Shown here one piece after another: positions 6,115-14,596 of a stretch of 18,529 nucleotides of DNA. The notes beneath the pieces were generated by a model. That model made no database searches. It had not been told where the DNA came from and saw nothing but the letters and a program-made list of their open reading frames with translations. Both the position numbers and the translations under genes were made by a program. Source of the stretch: Leptolyngbya sp. SIO4C1 (GTDB lineage: Bacteria; Cyanobacteriota; Cyanobacteriia; Phormidesmidales; Phormidesmidaceae); the NCBI GenBank assembly GCA_010671975.1, contig JAAHIA010000040.1, forward strand, positions 1 to 18,529, in the 5' to 3' direction. The first letter of the stretch is position 1; each line of letters opens with the position of its first letter.

Positions 6115-7353
6115 ATGGTTAATATGATGCCGAAGCCGGCTGCTTCTATGCAGCTGCCGTCCGATCAGAATGCTTCCGGACGGACGCTGGGGGCAGAAGA
6201 AATTCAGCTGCTGAGCGAGGCGATTAACAGCGGAACGCTGACCAGCACCAAAGGCACCTTTGTTAAAGCACTGGAGCGCGATTTTGCTGAGCTGCTTGGT
6301 ATCAAGCACGCCTATGCCTGCGCGTCGGGTTCAGCAGCGGTACACGTGGCGATCGCAGCGATTGATCCAGAGCCGGGCGATGAAATTATCACCACCTCAG
6401 TCACCGACATGGGGGCGCTGACACCGATCCTGTATCAGGGCGCGATTCCGGTATTTGCCGACGTTGACCCCACCACCTGGAACGTGACGGCCGAAACGAT
6501 TGAACAGTGCATCAGCGATCGCACCAAGGCCATTATCGTCACGCACCTGTTTGGCAATCCCTGCAACATGACTGAGATTATGGCGCTGGCTGAGGCGCGC
6601 GGCATCCCAGTGATTGAGGATACGGCTCAGTCCTTTTTAGCAACGCACAATCAACAGCCCGTGGGCGCGATTGGCGCGATTGGCTGCTTTAGTCTGCAGC
6701 AGGGCAAGCACATCACGACCGGCGAAGGCGGCCTGGTGGTGACTAACGACGATGCGCTGGCGCGTCGCATGTACCTCTATATCAATAAGGCCTGGGGCTA
6801 TGGCGATCCCAAGCCCGACCACTATTTCCTAGCGCTCAACTATCGCATGACCGAGCTGCAGGGGGCCGTGGCCTGTGCGCAGCTGACAAAGCTACGCGGC
6901 GTGGTCAACAAGCGGCGGCGCCTGGCCAATCGGCTGACCAGCCTGATTCGCGATCTGGCCGGCATTACCCCGCCGCAGCAAGATACACGCAACGCGCATG
7001 TGTTCTGGAAGTACTGCTTGATGGTTGATAGCGAAGTGATTCCGGACGGTGCGGTGGGCTTAGCCAAGTGGCTCAAAGAAAACCGAGGCATTTTCTCCGC
7101 ACCGCGCTACATTCAAAAGCCGGCATTTCGCTGCGCCGTCTTTCAGGACCAGCGCACCTTTGGCAGCTCACGCTTCCCGTTCACGCTAGCGCGCCCAGAG
7201 GCAGTTAACTATGACGAAGCCAAATTCCCAGGCACCTTCCAAGGGCTAGAGCATGTGCTGGTGCTGCCCTGGAATGAAAGCTACACCGAGGAGCACGTGG
7301 CTTACATTGCCCAGTCGCTAAAAGACGCGGTAGCAGCGCTCAGTGCCGCCTAG
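6115..7353 (+). CDS. DegT/DnrJ/EryC1/StrS (ArnB-like) sugar aminotransferase
   Basis: A 412-residue PLP enzyme of the sugar aminotransferase family, which converts a keto nucleotide-sugar into an amino sugar using glutamate or glutamine. Diagnostic motifs are the phosphate-binding ACASGSAAVHVA (68-79), the PLP-ring aspartate in VIEDTAQS (166-173), and the Schiff-base lysine Lys198 in SLQQGKHITTGEGG, followed by the usual GEGG. Length is slightly above the typical 370-400 residues, with an extended C-terminal part. AGAGGAG (6096-6102) lies 12 bases before the ATG, an adequate ribosome binding site. It lies between the GT2 gene and a Gfo/Idh/MocA dehydrogenase, which could supply the 3-keto substrate as WbpB does for WbpE. 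The exact sugar position cannot be read from sequence. Confidence 0.93.
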   Translation: MVNMMPKPAASMQLPSDQNASGRTLGAEEIQLLSEAINSGTLTSTKGTFVKALERDFAELLGIKHAYACASGSAAVHVAIAAIDPEPGDEIITTSVTDMGALTPILYQGAIPVFADVDPTTWNVTAETIEQCISDRTKAIIVTHLFGNPCNMTEIMALAEARGIPVIEDTAQSFLATHNQQPVGAIGAIGCFSLQQGKHITTGEGGLVVTNDDALARRMYLYINKAWGYGDPKPDHYFLALNYRMTELQGAVACAQLTKLRGVVNKRRRLANRLTSLIRDLAGITPPQQDTRNAHVFWKYCLMVDSEVIPDGAVGLAKWLKENRGIFSAPRYIQKPAFRCAVFQDQRTFGSSRFPFTLARPEAVNYDEAKFPGTFQGLEHVLVLPWNESYTEEHVAYIAQSLKDAVAALSAA

Positions 7354-7448
7354 TGAGACGACCCAAAGCTGCAGGATGACCCTAGCGCCGGTCTCATCTG
7401 GGCCGGCAACAGCCCACTTTAGCTATTTGAATATCTGGTTTTAACAAC

Positions 7449-8480
7449 ATGACACCTTTGAAATTTGGCCTGATCGGGGCCGGCGCGATCGCGCAAACTC
7501 ACGTACAGGCGTTTGAGCATACCGAGCTAGCGACGCTCGTAGGCATTGCCGACATTCGGCCAGAAGCCGCCAAAGCACTGGCAGAAAGCGCTACGTGCGA
7601 CCATTTCAACGCCTATGAGACTATGGCTGAGCAGTGCGACCTCGATGCCGTGATTATCTGCACCCCGCCAACGACCCACCCTGAGATTGCACTGTATTTT
7701 CTCAATCGTGGCGTGCACGTTCTGTGTGAAAAGCCCTTCAGCATCGATGTTGAAAGCGCCCGCGAGATGACGGCTGCCGCTGAGCAAAATGGCGTACTCA
7801 TCACGATGGCCTCGAAGTTTCGCTATGTCGAAGACACGATCAAGGCCAAGAGCATCGTGCAGTCGGGCATCCTGGGCGATATTGTTCTATTCGAGAACGC
7901 TTTTACCGGGCGCGTGGCTATGGGCAACCGCTGGAACGCTGACCCGGCCGTCAGCGGGGGCGGCGTGCTGATTGATAACGGCACTCATTCGGTCGATATC
8001 ATGCGCTATTTTCTTGGTCCCCTAGCCGAAGTGCAGGTGGTTGAAGGTAAGCGCATCCAAGGTCTGCCGGTAGAGGACACGGTGAGAATTTTCGTCAAGA
8101 GCACGCAGGGCGTGATGGGCAATATCGATCTCTCCTGGAGCATCAACAAAGAGCTCGACTATTTCGTGCGTATCTACGGCGCTGACGGCACCGTTTCTAT
8201 CGGCTGGAAAGAGTCTAAATATCGGCAGCATTCTAGCCGCGACTGGGTGGTCTTTGGCGACGGCTACAGTAAGGTCAAAGCCTTTACTAATCAGCTTAAT
8301 AACGTTGTTCGCGCCATTCGCCAGGAAGAACCGCTGCTGATCACAGCAGCCGATGCGATCGCGTCGGTGGAAGTCATCAGCGCGGCCTATGAGTCCCTAC
8401 ATCAGAGCCATTGGACACAGATTGCTCACCTCAGCGACAGGCTCCAGAATCAGCCCAGCCTGATCGGAGCGGGCGCATGA
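7449..8480 (+). CDS. Gfo/Idh/MocA-family NAD(P)-dependent oxidoreductase
   Basis: A 343-residue sugar dehydrogenase. It has the Rossmann fingerprint GLIGAGAIAQTH (7-18), the CEKPF signature (93-97) whose lysine is catalytic in the family, and GGGVLIDNGTHSVD (170-183) with the active-site Asp176 and His180. The family oxidises or reduces sugar carbons with NAD(P); WbpB-type members oxidise C3 of UDP-N-acetylhexosaminuronate before transamination. The aminotransferase upstream and acyltransferase downstream fit that order. The stop codon overlaps the next start as ATGA (8477-8480), so the two are translationally coupled. No Shine-Dalgarno sequence precedes the ATG at 7449. The substrate is inferred only from neighbours. 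Confidence 0.92.
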   Translation: MTPLKFGLIGAGAIAQTHVQAFEHTELATLVGIADIRPEAAKALAESATCDHFNAYETMAEQCDLDAVIICTPPTTHPEIALYFLNRGVHVLCEKPFSIDVESAREMTAAAEQNGVLITMASKFRYVEDTIKAKSIVQSGILGDIVLFENAFTGRVAMGNRWNADPAVSGGGVLIDNGTHSVDIMRYFLGPLAEVQVVEGKRIQGLPVEDTVRIFVKSTQGVMGNIDLSWSINKELDYFVRIYGADGTVSIGWKESKYRQHSSRDWVVFGDGYSKVKAFTNQLNNVVRAIRQEEPLLITAADAIASVEVISAAYESLHQSHWTQIAHLSDRLQNQPSLIGAGA

Positions 8481-9121
8481 GCGTCAGGGTTCATCCGACC
8501 GCCATTGTGGAGGACGGCGTCACCCTCGGGGACGGGTCCTCCGTTTGGGACAGCGCCCACATCCGCCGCGATACGCGCCTGGGTGAGGGCTGTATCGTTG
8601 GTGGCAAGAGCTATATTGCCTACGGTGTGACGATCGGCAACCGGGTCAAGATCAACGCCTTTGCCTATATCTGCAACGGCGTCACGCTGGAGGACGGCGT
8701 GATGATCAGTGCCGGCACCATTTTCACCAACGACCGGTTTCCGCGTGCCGCTACGCCCGATTTGAAGGCGCTGTATACCTCTGACCCGGATGAACACACG
8801 CTGCCAACCTTAGTGCGCGAAGGGGCCACCATTGGCGCGCGCTGCGTGATCGGCAACGATCTCTCGATTGGCCGCTTTGCCATGGTCGGCATGGGGTCGG
8901 TGGTAACCAAGTCGGTGCCTGACTTTCATCTAGCCTACGGCAGCCCGGCCCGCTCGGTTGGCTGCGTCTGTCGCTGTGGTCAGCCGCTGCTGCGCTTTGC
9001 AACCACCGAGGCAGCTAGCTTTGCAAAGCCGGTGGCCTGCGAGGTCTGCGGGCTCACCTACCAGATTCAAGACGGCACAGTGACCGAGCTGACGCCGCCG
9101 GGAGGGCACACGCAGTCATGA
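8477..9121 (+). CDS. Left-handed beta-helix (hexapeptide) acyltransferase with C-terminal zinc-ribbon-like tail
   Basis: A 214-residue WbpD/PglD-type sugar N-acyltransferase. Residues 5-160 show hexapeptide repeats (VHPTAIVEDGVTLGDGSSVW, VTIGNRVKIN, GATIGARCVIGNDLSIGRFA), with a loop TIFTNDRFPRAATPDLKALY (81-100) characteristic of the WbpD group. These trimeric enzymes acetylate an amino nucleotide-sugar with acetyl-CoA. The tail beyond the AYGSPARSVG turn is unusual: C163, C165 and C167, then CEVC at 188-191, so it could bind zinc. I chose the ATG at 8477, inside the ATGA overlap with the previous stop; an upstream in-frame ATG at 8411 lies inside that gene. It ends with another ATGA overlap (9118-9121) into the flavoprotein gene. 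The donor and sugar are inferred. Confidence 0.9.
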   Translation: MSVRVHPTAIVEDGVTLGDGSSVWDSAHIRRDTRLGEGCIVGGKSYIAYGVTIGNRVKINAFAYICNGVTLEDGVMISAGTIFTNDRFPRAATPDLKALYTSDPDEHTLPTLVREGATIGARCVIGNDLSIGRFAMVGMGSVVTKSVPDFHLAYGSPARSVGCVCRCGQPLLRFATTEAASFAKPVACEVCGLTYQIQDGTVTELTPPGGHTQS

Positions 9122-10476
9122 CGCAGTCTCAAGAACGCTGGGCAATTGTCGGCGGCGGTATGCTAGGCATGACGCTGGCCTATCGCCTCGCGCAGGCTGG
9201 CAAGCAGGTAACGCTGATTGAAGCGGCCCCCGAGCTGGGAGGACTCGCCAGCGCCTGGCAGCTGGGCGATATTACCTGGGACCGGCACTATCATGTGACG
9301 CTGCTGTCAGATTTGCGGCTGCGATCGCTGCTGCAAGCGCTTGATCTAGAGCAAGACATGCGCTGGGTTGAAACTAAGACCGGTGTCTATGCCCAAGGCC
9401 AGCTCTATTCAGTCTCGAATGCGATTGAGTTTCTCAAATTTCCGCCGCTGCGGCTGATTGACAAGCTGCGGCTGGCGGCGACCATCCTCTATGCCTCTCG
9501 TATTCGAGACTGGCGACGGCTGGAGCAGATTTCGGTCAGCCAGTGGCTAAAGCGCTGGTCGGGCAGACGTACGTTTGCCACCTTTTGGAAGCCGCTGCTG
9601 CGGGCCAAGCTCGGCGACAACTATAAGATTGCCTCAGCTGCCTTTATCTGGGCAACGATTGCTCGCCTCTATGCAGCGCGGCGTTCGGGCTTAAAAAAAG
9701 AGCTGTTTGGCTATCTGCCTGGCGGCTACAGCCGGCTGCTGCAGCGCTTTGCGACCCGCCTTGTAGACCAGGGGGTTGAAGTTTTGACCAGCGCCTGGGT
9801 ACAGGAAATTCGCCGCAGCCAGTCGCAGCTGCAGGTTACCTACACCGCCGCTGGGGCCGTACAGCTGCGCCAGTTTGATCAGGTCGTGGTTACCGCCGTT
9901 GCGCCGGTTGCAGCTCAGATTTGTCGAGGACTCAGCGCAGACGAGTATCAGCGCCTACACCAGATTACCTACCAGGGTATTTTGTGCGCTTCGCTAGTGC
10001 TCAAGCAGCCTATTTCGCCCTACTACGTCACCAACATTACCGATAGCAACGTGCCCTTCACCGGCATTATCGAGATGACGGCGCTGGTTGACCCAGCTGA
10101 ATTTAGCGGTCGAACGCTGGTCTATTTACCTAAGTATCTACCGGCCAACGATCCTGATTTGCAGCTCAGTGACGAAGTGATTCGTCAGCAGTTTATTGAC
10201 GCACTAGAGCGGCTATATCCGCAGTTCCAAGCGTCCGATGTTTTAGACTTTAAAGTCTCTCGGGTTAAGTATGTGATGGCGCTGTCAACGCTGAACTATT
10301 CGACGCAGCTGCCACCGATGCAGACTTCTGTACCAGGGCTACATATTGTCAACTCAGCGCATATCCTCAACGGTACGCTAAACGTGAATGAGACAGTGCA
10401 GCTAGCTGAGACAGCGCTACTAGCGCTGCTTGAGGCTGATTGCCCTCGGCTACATCCACTCATGGTGTCGACCTAA
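9118..10476 (+). CDS. FAD-dependent oxidoreductase, amine-oxidase/protoporphyrinogen-oxidase-like fold
   Basis: A 452-residue flavoprotein. The N-terminal dinucleotide fold is clear: AIVGGGMLGMTLAYRL (9-24), the ribose-binding Glu at LIEAAPELGGLASAW (33-47), and then WDRHYHVTLLSD (54-65). A QVVVTAVAP stretch near 259 and a terminal SAHILNGTLNVNETVQ segment complete the FAD site. Such proteins occur in polysaccharide clusters, and the fold is shared by UDP-galactopyranose mutase, phytoene desaturase and protoporphyrinogen oxidase. It lacks the features needed to call it any of these. It is ATGA-coupled to the acyltransferase gene and thus probably acts on the same sugar or lipid intermediate. 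A second, clearly different flavoprotein lies at 13241. The reaction is unknown. Confidence 0.85.
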   Translation: MTQSQERWAIVGGGMLGMTLAYRLAQAGKQVTLIEAAPELGGLASAWQLGDITWDRHYHVTLLSDLRLRSLLQALDLEQDMRWVETKTGVYAQGQLYSVSNAIEFLKFPPLRLIDKLRLAATILYASRIRDWRRLEQISVSQWLKRWSGRRTFATFWKPLLRAKLGDNYKIASAAFIWATIARLYAARRSGLKKELFGYLPGGYSRLLQRFATRLVDQGVEVLTSAWVQEIRRSQSQLQVTYTAAGAVQLRQFDQVVVTAVAPVAAQICRGLSADEYQRLHQITYQGILCASLVLKQPISPYYVTNITDSNVPFTGIIEMTALVDPAEFSGRTLVYLPKYLPANDPDLQLSDEVIRQQFIDALERLYPQFQASDVLDFKVSRVKYVMALSTLNYSTQLPPMQTSVPGLHIVNSAHILNGTLNVNETVQLAETALLALLEADCPRLHPLMVST

Positions 10477-10544
10477 TCTGCTTTTTGTATTTAGTTGCTC
10501 AGCTAGCAGCTAAACGCCTTTTGCCAAAGCATCTATCTAGCGTT

Positions 10545-12155
10545 ATGAAACTCTCTCACCTGTCATCTCTCACATCATCAGCGCGCGATCGCACGCGTGC
10601 AGGCACTAGTCTCCTACCGTGGGCAGCTGTTTCAACCGTGATTTTGGTCGGCATCTTTTTTCGGTTTTATGGGCTCAGTGACAAGCTGTACTGGCTAGAC
10701 GAGGTTGACTTTTCAATGCGCATCTCTGGCTATTCGCTAGCCGAACTCAGGCAGATTTTACTCGCGCAGCCAGTCATTAGCGCTGAGGCTCTGAACAGCT
10801 ATCAGTTTCCTAGCGATCGCACCGTAGCTGATGTGCTACACAGCCTGTTTTTAGAGAGCACCGATCAGGCGCCGCTGTTCTATATCTTCACCAAGTACTG
10901 GACACAGCTAATTGGCGGTTCAATTGCAACGGTGCGAGCAGCCTCAGCAGTCACGAGTCTCTTCTCTTTTGTCGGTATCTACTGGCTGACGCAGGAGCTG
11001 TTTCATTCGCAAACGGTCTCGCGGATAGCGCTGCTGCTCGTAGCGGTTTCGCCAATTCATATTATCTATGCTCAAGAAGCCCGTCCCTACAGTCTGCTGA
11101 TTGTCAGTATCCTTTTTTCAACCGCGATTCTGCTGCGAGCGCTGAAGCGTCAAACTCGGTCCTGGTGGATGGCTTACACGCTGAGCCTAATTTTTGGCAT
11201 CTATGCTCATCTGATATTTGGCCTCGCTGCGATCGCGCAGGGGCTCTATGTGCTTGGAACTGCTAAAGCTCGCAGTCGACAGTCCCTGCTCTCTTTTCTC
11301 AAAGCGGGCTGCATCAGCCTGGTAGCGTTCTCTCCTTGGCTGGTCATGGCCATTCGTCAGCCCTCGACTCAAACCGTTGGCTTTATTCTCGACCTGCAGT
11401 GGAATCCGCTGTATCGCCTGGTGCGAGTCGCTGGTATTTTGAGTCGAGCCATCTTAGACTTTGGCACCGGGCAAATTCTATCTTGGCAGATTGTAATTCT
11501 ATCTACTCTACTGGTTGGCTGCGTTATGCTGCTGCTGGCCTACGCAGTTTACGCACTAGTGCAACAGACACCGCGCGCGGTTTGGCTACTGCCGGTGATG
11601 CTGATAGTGTTTCCAGCGGTTCTGCTAATTACGCCCGATGTTTTGATTGGCACCCAAACGGGCACCACTCGCTATCTGCTGCCAGTTATGCTGGGCTTGC
11701 AGCTAGCGCTGGCCTATTTGCTAGGAACGCAGTTAGCTAGGGCCAGTCGGCCAAATCGGCAGATATGGCAGTTGCTGACGGTGATTGTTGTTGCCTGCGG
11801 CATTTTTTCTGCTGGGCTACGCACTCAAACCGTTCTCTGGTGGGATCAGCTGCCGCATATCCTTGGTGAGATTCCAGCCGATGTCGCCTATATTAATCAA
11901 GCGCAGCAGCCGCTGGTAATTGTGGATGCAGATAGAAAAGTCAATGTGATCTTTGCTCACGTACTATCGCATCAGCTAGCAGCCGATCGACAGCTGATCT
12001 TTCTTGCGCCGCCCTATGCCGATGCCCTGCCAGAGCGGTTCTCAGATATTTTCTTGTTCAAACCTTCTGGCTCCCTACGTTCAAACGCTCAGCAAGCGTA
12101 CGAGGCAGAAGCTGAACAGCTCACCAAGTTTTTATGGAAACTAAACCCTGAATGA
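10545..12155 (+). CDS. Membrane glycosyltransferase, GT39/PMT-ArnT-like
   Basis: A 536-residue polytopic protein with about 10-12 hydrophobic segments starting near residues 24-43. The first periplasmic loop carries the acidic pair in YWLDEVDFS (Asp52, Glu53), the position of the catalytic acidic residue in PMT/ArnT-type GT-C enzymes. It is followed by DQAPLFYIFTKYW (107-119) and AQEARPYSL (176-184), both typical of bacterial GT39/ArnT-like proteins. These enzymes take a sugar from a polyprenyl-phosphate carrier and transfer it on the outer face of the membrane. The GT2 enzyme at 4895 is the natural maker of such a donor. I used the ATG at 10545; the frame is open further upstream into the previous gene without a better start. 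The acceptor could be lipid, protein or glycan. Confidence 0.85.
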   Translation: MKLSHLSSLTSSARDRTRAGTSLLPWAAVSTVILVGIFFRFYGLSDKLYWLDEVDFSMRISGYSLAELRQILLAQPVISAEALNSYQFPSDRTVADVLHSLFLESTDQAPLFYIFTKYWTQLIGGSIATVRAASAVTSLFSFVGIYWLTQELFHSQTVSRIALLLVAVSPIHIIYAQEARPYSLLIVSILFSTAILLRALKRQTRSWWMAYTLSLIFGIYAHLIFGLAAIAQGLYVLGTAKARSRQSLLSFLKAGCISLVAFSPWLVMAIRQPSTQTVGFILDLQWNPLYRLVRVAGILSRAILDFGTGQILSWQIVILSTLLVGCVMLLLAYAVYALVQQTPRAVWLLPVMLIVFPAVLLITPDVLIGTQTGTTRYLLPVMLGLQLALAYLLGTQLARASRPNRQIWQLLTVIVVACGIFSAGLRTQTVLWWDQLPHILGEIPADVAYINQAQQPLVIVDADRKVNVIFAHVLSHQLAADRQLIFLAPPYADALPERFSDIFLFKPSGSLRSNAQQAYEAEAEQLTKFLWKLNPE

Positions 12156-12200
12156 TGCTGAGTGTCAATTAAGAGATATCAACCCAGTGGGTGAGCCGAT

Positions 12201-13241
12201 ATGACAATTTCCAACAGGCTAAAACAATCGAGCGAATGGGGGGCCGTGTGCCGGCCCGATAGCGCGCAGCCGCTGCAGCTAGAGACTGTCAAATGCTGCA
12301 TCTGTGGAACAGAAGAGGTCGAGCCGCTGGCCGTAGGAGAAGATTTTGAATATCGCACCAGTCCCGACTTTTTCCTAGCGGTACAGTGTCGGCGCTGTCG
12401 GCTGGTCTATTTGAGCCCCCGACCGGCACTCACCGAGTTTGATCGCATCTATCCACCGGACTATCACGCCTTTGATTTCTCAGCCGATCAGTTTGGCTTG
12501 GCCTACCGAGTCAGACGCTGGCTAGAGGCGCGGCGGCTGCTTGCCTGCTGTCAGTCGCTGGGGCCGCGTGCGCGCATTTTAGATGTGGGCTGCGGTGACG
12601 GGTTTCACCTCTCGCTGCTCAAGCAGTTTGGTAAACCCAGCTGGCAGCTAGAGGGCGTAGACGCTAGCGAACGAGCAGTTGAGGCCGGTCGCAAAGCTGG
12701 CCTGACCATTCATTTGGGGACTGTTCAAGCAGCAGATCTGCCAGCGGCCAGCTACGATTTGGCCTTTTTGATCGCCACGATTGAGCATGTAGACAATCCG
12801 ACTGAGGTACTAGCTGCCGTGAGACGGCTGCTGAGGCCGGGCGGTCGGGTAGTCATCGTGACTGACAACACCGACGCCTGGGACTTTCATTTGTTCAAGC
12901 GCCGCTACTGGGGCGGATATCATTTTCCTCGCCACTGGACGCTGTTCAACTCGGCGAATATGAGGACACTGGCTCAGGCAGTTGAGATGGAAGTTGTGCA
13001 GCTGACCACCGTGGTCAGTCCGGTCAACTGGGTGTACTCCATTCGCAATGCGCTGGTCGACTGGCGCGCACCCGGCTGGCTTGTCCGGCAGTTTAGTCTC
13101 AAGTCGACGCTCTCGCTCGGGGTCTTCACGCTATTCGATATGGTGCTGCAAAAGCTCGGTCGAGGCGCTTTGATGAGGGCTACCCTGCAGCGTCCGCAGG
13201 GCTCACTGCCAGAAGAGTCTACCCAGCGTTTGAGAGGTTAA
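12201..13241 (+). CDS. SAM-dependent class I methyltransferase with N-terminal zinc-binding motif
   Basis: A 346-residue enzyme. Residues 31-66 hold two CxxC pairs (C32-C35 and C63-C66) in the pattern CCICG to QCRRCRLVYLSPRP, a zinc-binding module common in sugar and natural-product methyltransferases. The Rossmann methyltransferase domain follows with ILDVGCGDGFHL (126-137) as SAM motif I. An AFLIATIEHVDNP stretch and LLRPGGRVVIV are the further class I hallmarks. The family is Methyltransf_23-like, often acting on sugars or quinone-type acceptors. It may O- or C-methylate the cluster's sugar or lipid. The GTG-rich leader GGGTGAG about 7 bases before the ATG may serve as ribosome binding site. 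Its stop overlaps the next start as TAATG. Confidence 0.9.
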   Translation: MTISNRLKQSSEWGAVCRPDSAQPLQLETVKCCICGTEEVEPLAVGEDFEYRTSPDFFLAVQCRRCRLVYLSPRPALTEFDRIYPPDYHAFDFSADQFGLAYRVRRWLEARRLLACCQSLGPRARILDVGCGDGFHLSLLKQFGKPSWQLEGVDASERAVEAGRKAGLTIHLGTVQAADLPAASYDLAFLIATIEHVDNPTEVLAAVRRLLRPGGRVVIVTDNTDAWDFHLFKRRYWGGYHFPRHWTLFNSANMRTLAQAVEMEVVQLTTVVSPVNWVYSIRNALVDWRAPGWLVRQFSLKSTLSLGVFTLFDMVLQKLGRGALMRATLQRPQGSLPEESTQRLRG

Positions 13242-14596
13242 TGATGAGAACAACTCAGCCACAGGTTGCAGTGATTGGAGCCGGTATTGCTGGGCTCACC
13301 GCTGCTGGTGTACTCAGGCGACAGGGAATTGCGGTCACTGTCTATGAGGCCGGCAAACAGATTGCCGGCCTGGCCAGCAGCTTTCACGATACGGACGGCT
13401 TCACTTATGACTTTGGCGCTCACTTTCTCACCAACCGGCTAGCAGCCGCAGCCGGTATTGGCGCATACTGTCGCACGGTCAAGCACTATGGCGAAGCTGT
13501 CTATCTCGGCGGCAAAACTTACGGATACCCGTTTGGCCTGCTGCAGAACCCGCGCTACTTGGTTAGCGGTTTGGCAAGCCGTTTGAGCAGCCGCGATCGC
13601 ACTAGGCGCTACAGCTCTGCAGCTGAGTGGTTCCGGGCTAGCTACGGTCGGACGCTGGCCAATGAGGTAGCGCTGCCGCTGCTTGAAGCCTGGTCAGGCG
13701 CGGCGGCCTCAGACCTCGCGGCCTCTGTCGGTGAGAAAATGCACAGCAGCGTATTTCAAACGCTGTCTCTCAAGCTGGCGAGCCAAGTGTCTGGTCGCGC
13801 CGTGGGCAGCGGCTATAGCCATGAGGTACCGGAGCATCCTTCTGTTTGGCACGTCTACCCCAAAGGCGGTCTGAGCCGGCTCTGCGAAGCCTTGGCGAGC
13901 GAAGTCAAGGACGCCATTCAGCTAGAGTCGCCGGTAGAAGCCATCTTGGTAGACAACCATCGCGTTGCGGGCATTCGCGTGCGGGGCAAAGAGCAGCCAG
14001 CGTCAGCCGTGATCAGCACGGCTCCCTGCCACATTCTGTCGCGGCTGGTGCAGGGCACCGAGCGGCTGGCGCCTTTGGCTCAGCTGCGCTATCGGCCGAT
14101 GACGTTTGTGAATCTGCGGTTGGAGGGGCGCGGCCTCTTGAAAGATACGGTCGTGTGGCTGCCAGAGAAACAGTTTCCGTTCTTTCGGCTGACCGAGACG
14201 CCGCTGTCAATGCCTTGGCTTGCCCCAGCCGGCAAGACGCTGATTACAGTTGATTTTGGCTGTCAGGTCGGTGATCAGATTTGGACCATGCCGGATGAGG
14301 CCCTGGGCGAACTGTGTATTGAGCATCTGCAGCCGCTGATTCCAGACGGGCGGCGGCGCTATCTAGGCTGTCGCGTGCTGCGCACGCCCATCGCCTATCC
14401 GGTCTTTCTCAACCAGTATGAGGAAACCCGCCGGCAGCTAGAGCAGTCTACTGGCGTTGAGGGACTTTACAGCATTGGTCGCAATGGCGAGTTCTCTCAC
14501 AGCCTGATGGAAGATGTCTACTGGCGCACGCGCCAACGCGCTCACCAAATCTTATCTGAACTCCCTATCTTGTCGTCGCCTGCCTTAGTTCACTAA
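13241..14596 (+). CDS. FAD-dependent oxidoreductase resembling UDP-galactopyranose mutase and protoporphyrinogen oxidase
   Basis: A 451-residue flavoprotein with VAVIGAGIAGLTAAGVL (9-25) as the FAD ADP-binding fold, VYEAGKQIAGLAS (34-46), and FTYDFGAHFLTN (54-65). The latter, with LGGKTYGYPFGLLQNP about 45 residues later, resembles the substrate-side pattern of UDP-galactopyranose mutase-like proteins. A VWHVYPKGGLSRLCEAL stretch near 203-219 is like the amine-oxidase family. Not enough is visible to claim mutase activity. It begins at the ATG overlapping the methyltransferase stop (TAATG); a second ATG follows at once. The deacetylase starts in the very next base after its stop, so the three genes are tightly coupled. 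The function is inferred only as redox or ring-form tailoring of a sugar or lipid. Confidence 0.85.
   Translation: MMRTTQPQVAVIGAGIAGLTAAGVLRRQGIAVTVYEAGKQIAGLASSFHDTDGFTYDFGAHFLTNRLAAAAGIGAYCRTVKHYGEAVYLGGKTYGYPFGLLQNPRYLVSGLASRLSSRDRTRRYSSAAEWFRASYGRTLANEVALPLLEAWSGAAASDLAASVGEKMHSSVFQTLSLKLASQVSGRAVGSGYSHEVPEHPSVWHVYPKGGLSRLCEALASEVKDAIQLESPVEAILVDNHRVAGIRVRGKEQPASAVISTAPCHILSRLVQGTERLAPLAQLRYRPMTFVNLRLEGRGLLKDTVVWLPEKQFPFFRLTETPLSMPWLAPAGKTLITVDFGCQVGDQIWTMPDEALGELCIEHLQPLIPDGRRRYLGCRVLRTPIAYPVFLNQYEETRRQLEQSTGVEGLYSIGRNGEFSHSLMEDVYWRTRQRAHQILSELPILSSPALVH

Noticed and set aside
7354..7448. TGAGAC and GTCTCA plus GGGC-GCCC inverted repeats as a terminator inside the cluster
   Set aside because: Long loops and no T-run; the genes on both sides belong to one pathway.
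8411..8476. Upstream in-frame start extending the acyltransferase by 22 residues
   Set aside because: It lies wholly inside the preceding dehydrogenase gene, and the extension does not resemble the beta-helix. The ATGA overlap at 8477 is the natural start.
10440..10544. Upstream in-frame start extending the membrane glycosyltransferase by 35 residues
   Set aside because: It begins within the flavoprotein gene, and the first membrane helix with its DE loop follows naturally from the ATG at 10545.
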